A model generated the notes under the pieces. That model made no database searches and had not been told where the DNA came from. It saw nothing but the letters and a program-made list of their open reading frames with translations. From NCBI RefSeq assembly GCF_001750165.1, contig NZ_CP015411.1, positions 4,254,501-4,318,500 of the forward strand: a stretch of DNA of 64,000 bases. The letters are read 5' to 3'. Positions 62,191 through 64,000 of this stretch are shown in pieces; the stretch's first letter is position 1; each line of letters starts with the position of its first letter. The position numbers and the translations under genes were made by a program. This DNA is from Pseudoalteromonas luteoviolacea. Lineage in GTDB: Bacteria > Pseudomonadota > Gammaproteobacteria > Enterobacterales > Alteromonadaceae.

Positions 62191-63147
62191 TTAAAGTACC
62201 TTTGTTAACAATGGGTGAGCTTTATCGCCGGCATCAACAATATCTTGAACTCGTATGTTTTCTACCGTTTCAATGGCAATACGGTTTTCATCCACACCAA
62301 AACCGTTTCCTGCTAAAATATGCTGGTAACTTTGAGTATGTAAATCTGTGAAACCGCCAGAAAACTCTAACTCTTCAGTCGAGTTGCCGTCATTAATTGT
62401 AATGCTACGATAAGTCAGCTTTTCGCCTTTAACTGCGTTTTCCGGCAGATTATTCGCATCAATTGATAAAAACCATTTTACACGAGCTCTCTCATACTGA
62501 AGGTAACCACTCGCTGTTTTTTCATCGCGATAATGTACTTCATTGCTTTGCAATTCGCCAAAAATAAAGTGCAGCATATCGTAAAAATGCACACCAATAT
62601 TTGTTGCCACGCCACCAGACTTATGATCAAACCCTTTCCATGACTTCATATACCACTTACCACGTGAAGTCATATAAGTAAGGTCTACATCAAACACCTT
62701 ATCCGCTGGAGCCGCTGCAACTTTTTCTTTCAATGCGATAATTGAAGGGTGTAAACGTAATTGCAGAATTGAGTTTACTTTTGCACCGTACTTTTTTTCA
62801 TACTCTTTAAGGATATCCATATCTTCTGAGTTAAGAACCAATGGCTTCTCGCAAATCACATCTATGCCATTTTTAAGCGCATATTTCATATGTGGAGCGT
62901 GAAGGTAATTAGGGCTACAAATTGCGATATAGTCTAATTTGCGACCTTGCATTTCTTGATCTTCAACAAATGCTGTAAAGTCTTCAAACTCGGTAAAAAA
63001 CTCAGCTTCAGGGAAGTGGCTATCCATGATGCCAACTGAATCATTCACATCCATCGCTACAACCAGATTATGACCGGTGTCTTTTATGGCGCGAAGATGA
63101 CGCGGAGCTATGTAACCTGCCGCTCCAATTAATGCAAAATTTTTCAT
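62191..63147 (-). CDS. wbpB: WbpB-like UDP-GlcNAcA oxidoreductase
   Basis: 318 residues, Gfo/Idh/MocA. NADH-binding LIGAAGYIAPRHLRAI is at 5-20; the GYIAPRHLRAI form is specific to the WbpB/Mla group. CEKPLVLNSEDM is near 93-104, and NIGVHFYDMLHFIFGEL near 178-194 carries the catalytic His. It oxidises the C3 hydroxyl of UDP-GlcNAcA, transferring the hydride to NAD; with WbpE it forms the 3-amino derivative. It lies 14 bp after the wbpA stop. Confidence 0.93.
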   Translation of the reverse strand: MKNFALIGAAGYIAPRHLRAIKDTGHNLVVAMDVNDSVGIMDSHFPEAEFFTEFEDFTAFVEDQEMQGRKLDYIAICSPNYLHAPHMKYALKNGIDVICEKPLVLNSEDMDILKEYEKKYGAKVNSILQLRLHPSIIALKEKVAAAPADKVFDVDLTYMTSRGKWYMKSWKGFDHKSGGVATNIGVHFYDMLHFIFGELQSNEVHYRDEKTASGYLQYERARVKWFLSIDANNLPENAVKGEKLTYRSITINDGNSTEELEFSGGFTDLHTQSYQHILAGNGFGVDENRIAIETVENIRVQDIVDAGDKAHPLLTKVL

Positions 63148-63161
63148 AACTTAATAATCCC

Positions 63162-64000
63162 CTAAAGTCTTAAATCTGCTTCTGATGGTTTTAATACATG
63201 CTTCACGTCATAAAGAACGTGATTTGCTTTACCAAAAGATCGTAACTTTTCTTCGCCCATTTCTTTTAACTCTGAATGATCAACGGCAAGTACGATGCCA
63301 TCATACTTTCCTTCTTCAAGTTCATTTATAAGCTCAATACCATACTCGTGTTTAACTTCATCCGAATTAGCCCAACCATCGTAGACATCAACCGACATAT
63401 TGAAGTCTTTTAATTCATTGACAATATCAACAATTTTGGTATTGCGAACATCAGGGCAGTCTCCCTTAAATGTAAATCCGAGTATCAGTACTTTTGCTTC
63501 ATCGATGTGAATTTTTTTACTTGAGAGCTTCTTAACTAATTGAGTGGCGACATACTCACCCATACCATCATTTATGCGACGACCTGCTAAAATGACTTCA
63601 GGGCGGTAACCTACCTCTTGCGCCTTGTGAGTTAAATAATAAGGATCCACGCTGATGCAGTGACCTCCGACCAGTCCAGGTTTAAACTTCAAGAAGTTCC
63701 ATTTTGTTCCAGCCGCATCGAGTACCTCTTCAGTATCAATTCCTAAGCGGTTAAATATTTTTGCGAACTCATTTATAATCGCAATATTCAAGTCTCTCTG
63801 AGTGTTTTCAATTACCTTAGCAGCTTCTGCAACTCTAATAGAACTGGCTTTATGCGTACCAGCGTCAATTATCGAACCGTACAGCTTATCCACAAAAGTG
63901 GCCACTTCAGGCGTTGACCCTGAAGTAATCTTCTTAATTTTTGTTAACGTGTTTACTTTATCACCAGGATTAATACGTTCAGGTGAATAACCGGCAAAAA
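63162..64000 (-). CDS. wbpA: WbpA-like UDP-N-acetylglucosamine 6-dehydrogenase, C-terminal part
   Basis: The C-terminal part of a nucleotide-sugar dehydrogenase; the gene continues beyond the right edge. The reading frame is open to 64000 and reads AGYSPERINPGDKVNTLTK just inside the edge, so an apparent start at 63905 is internal. The catalytic Cys is in GLVGGHCISVDPYYL, with DVRNTKIVDIVNELKDF in the C-terminal domain, typical of the UDP-GlcNAc/UDP-ManNAc dehydrogenase group. It oxidises UDP-GlcNAc to UDP-GlcNAcA with two NAD, the first step of the diacetamido-uronic acid pathway carried by wbpB, wbpE and wbpD next to it. Confidence 0.92.
   Translation of the reverse strand, partial: FAGYSPERINPGDKVNTLTKIKKITSGSTPEVATFVDKLYGSIIDAGTHKASSIRVAEAAKVIENTQRDLNIAIINEFAKIFNRLGIDTEEVLDAAGTKWNFLKFKPGLVGGHCISVDPYYLTHKAQEVGYRPEVILAGRRINDGMGEYVATQLVKKLSSKKIHIDEAKVLILGFTFKGDCPDVRNTKIVDIVNELKDFNMSVDVYDGWANSDEVKHEYGIELINELEEGKYDGIVLAVDHSELKEMGEEKLRSFGKANHVLYDVKHVLKPSEADLRL

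Noticed and set aside
63162..63905. Treating 63905 as the start of the dehydrogenase gene
   Set aside because: The frame stays open to the window edge and carries the family motif YSPERINPGDK upstream, so the gene is cut by the edge.
36000..64000. JUMPstart/ops element for RfaH control of the polysaccharide locus
   Set aside because: No GGCGGTAG-type element recognised; the 5' end of the locus lies outside the window.
1..64000. CRISPR arrays, insertion sequences, rRNA or complete tRNA genes
   Set aside because: None seen: no spaced repeats, no transposase, no rRNA; the only tRNA-like piece is the incomplete fragment at 14548-14566.

Overview
The window looks like the chromosome of a marine gammaproteobacterium of the Alteromonadales, most like Pseudoalteromonas. 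This is inferred from moderate-to-low GC, the divergent argE / argCBFGH locus, YajQ, ThiI with a rhodanese domain, a DUF3581-type protein and a zinc-less-looking GltX. No 16S rRNA gene or other decisive marker is present, so genus is an inference.

Left part (1-13.6 kb): an RND efflux adaptor and pump followed directly by msrA; a BtuB-like TonB receptor under a cobalamin riboswitch; yajQ; a VanZ-like protein overlapping a PanE/ApbA-type reductase; thiI; a TetR regulator; and coaD overlapping a Wzi-like outer-membrane protein. At 13.6-14.8 kb an AT-rich island holds an overlooked 55-residue peptide gene. The peptide has a double-glycine leader-like segment and a very basic tail, and its gene is translationally coupled to a membrane protein. 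This is the least explained item in the window.

Middle (14.8-36 kb): the arginine operon argCBFGH (minus strand) and divergent argE, sharing a control region with two ARG boxes at the canonical 3-bp spacing; DUF3581 protein; cytochrome b561-like protein; YqhD-like dehydrogenase divergent from a LysR regulator; a glutathione peroxidase-OhrR pair with a palindromic candidate operator; gltX; a glutaredoxin-like protein; an active-site-intact GGDEF protein; proB without proA; an exported amidohydrolase; a Crp-like regulator; and a 524-residue lipoprotein of unknown role.

Right part (36.5-64 kb): a long minus-strand surface polysaccharide locus, transcribed right to left and open at the right edge. 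It starts with WbpA-, WbpB-, WbpD- and WbpE-like enzymes, expected to make UDP-2,3-diacetamido-2,3-dideoxyglucuronic acid. A second set of amino-sugar genes follows (acyltransferase, oxidoreductase, SDR, aminotransferase, two formyltransferase-fold proteins, a NodB-like deacetylase). Next come glycosyltransferases, a Wzx-like flippase, a fused glutaminase/N-acetyl-sugar amidotransferase and a Wzy-like membrane protein. The locus ends with rmlACBD (dTDP-L-rhamnose), a family 2 glycosyltransferase, a WbpV/WbpL/WbpM-like trio (UDP-QuiNAc or related synthesis and chain initiation) and, separated by 355 bp, a YjbH-like exopolysaccharide outer-membrane protein. The whole suggests a Wzx/Wzy-dependent O-antigen or capsule rich in N-acylated, possibly formylated and acetamidino-modified, amino sugars plus rhamnose. 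No rRNA, complete tRNA, CRISPR array or intact insertion sequence was seen.
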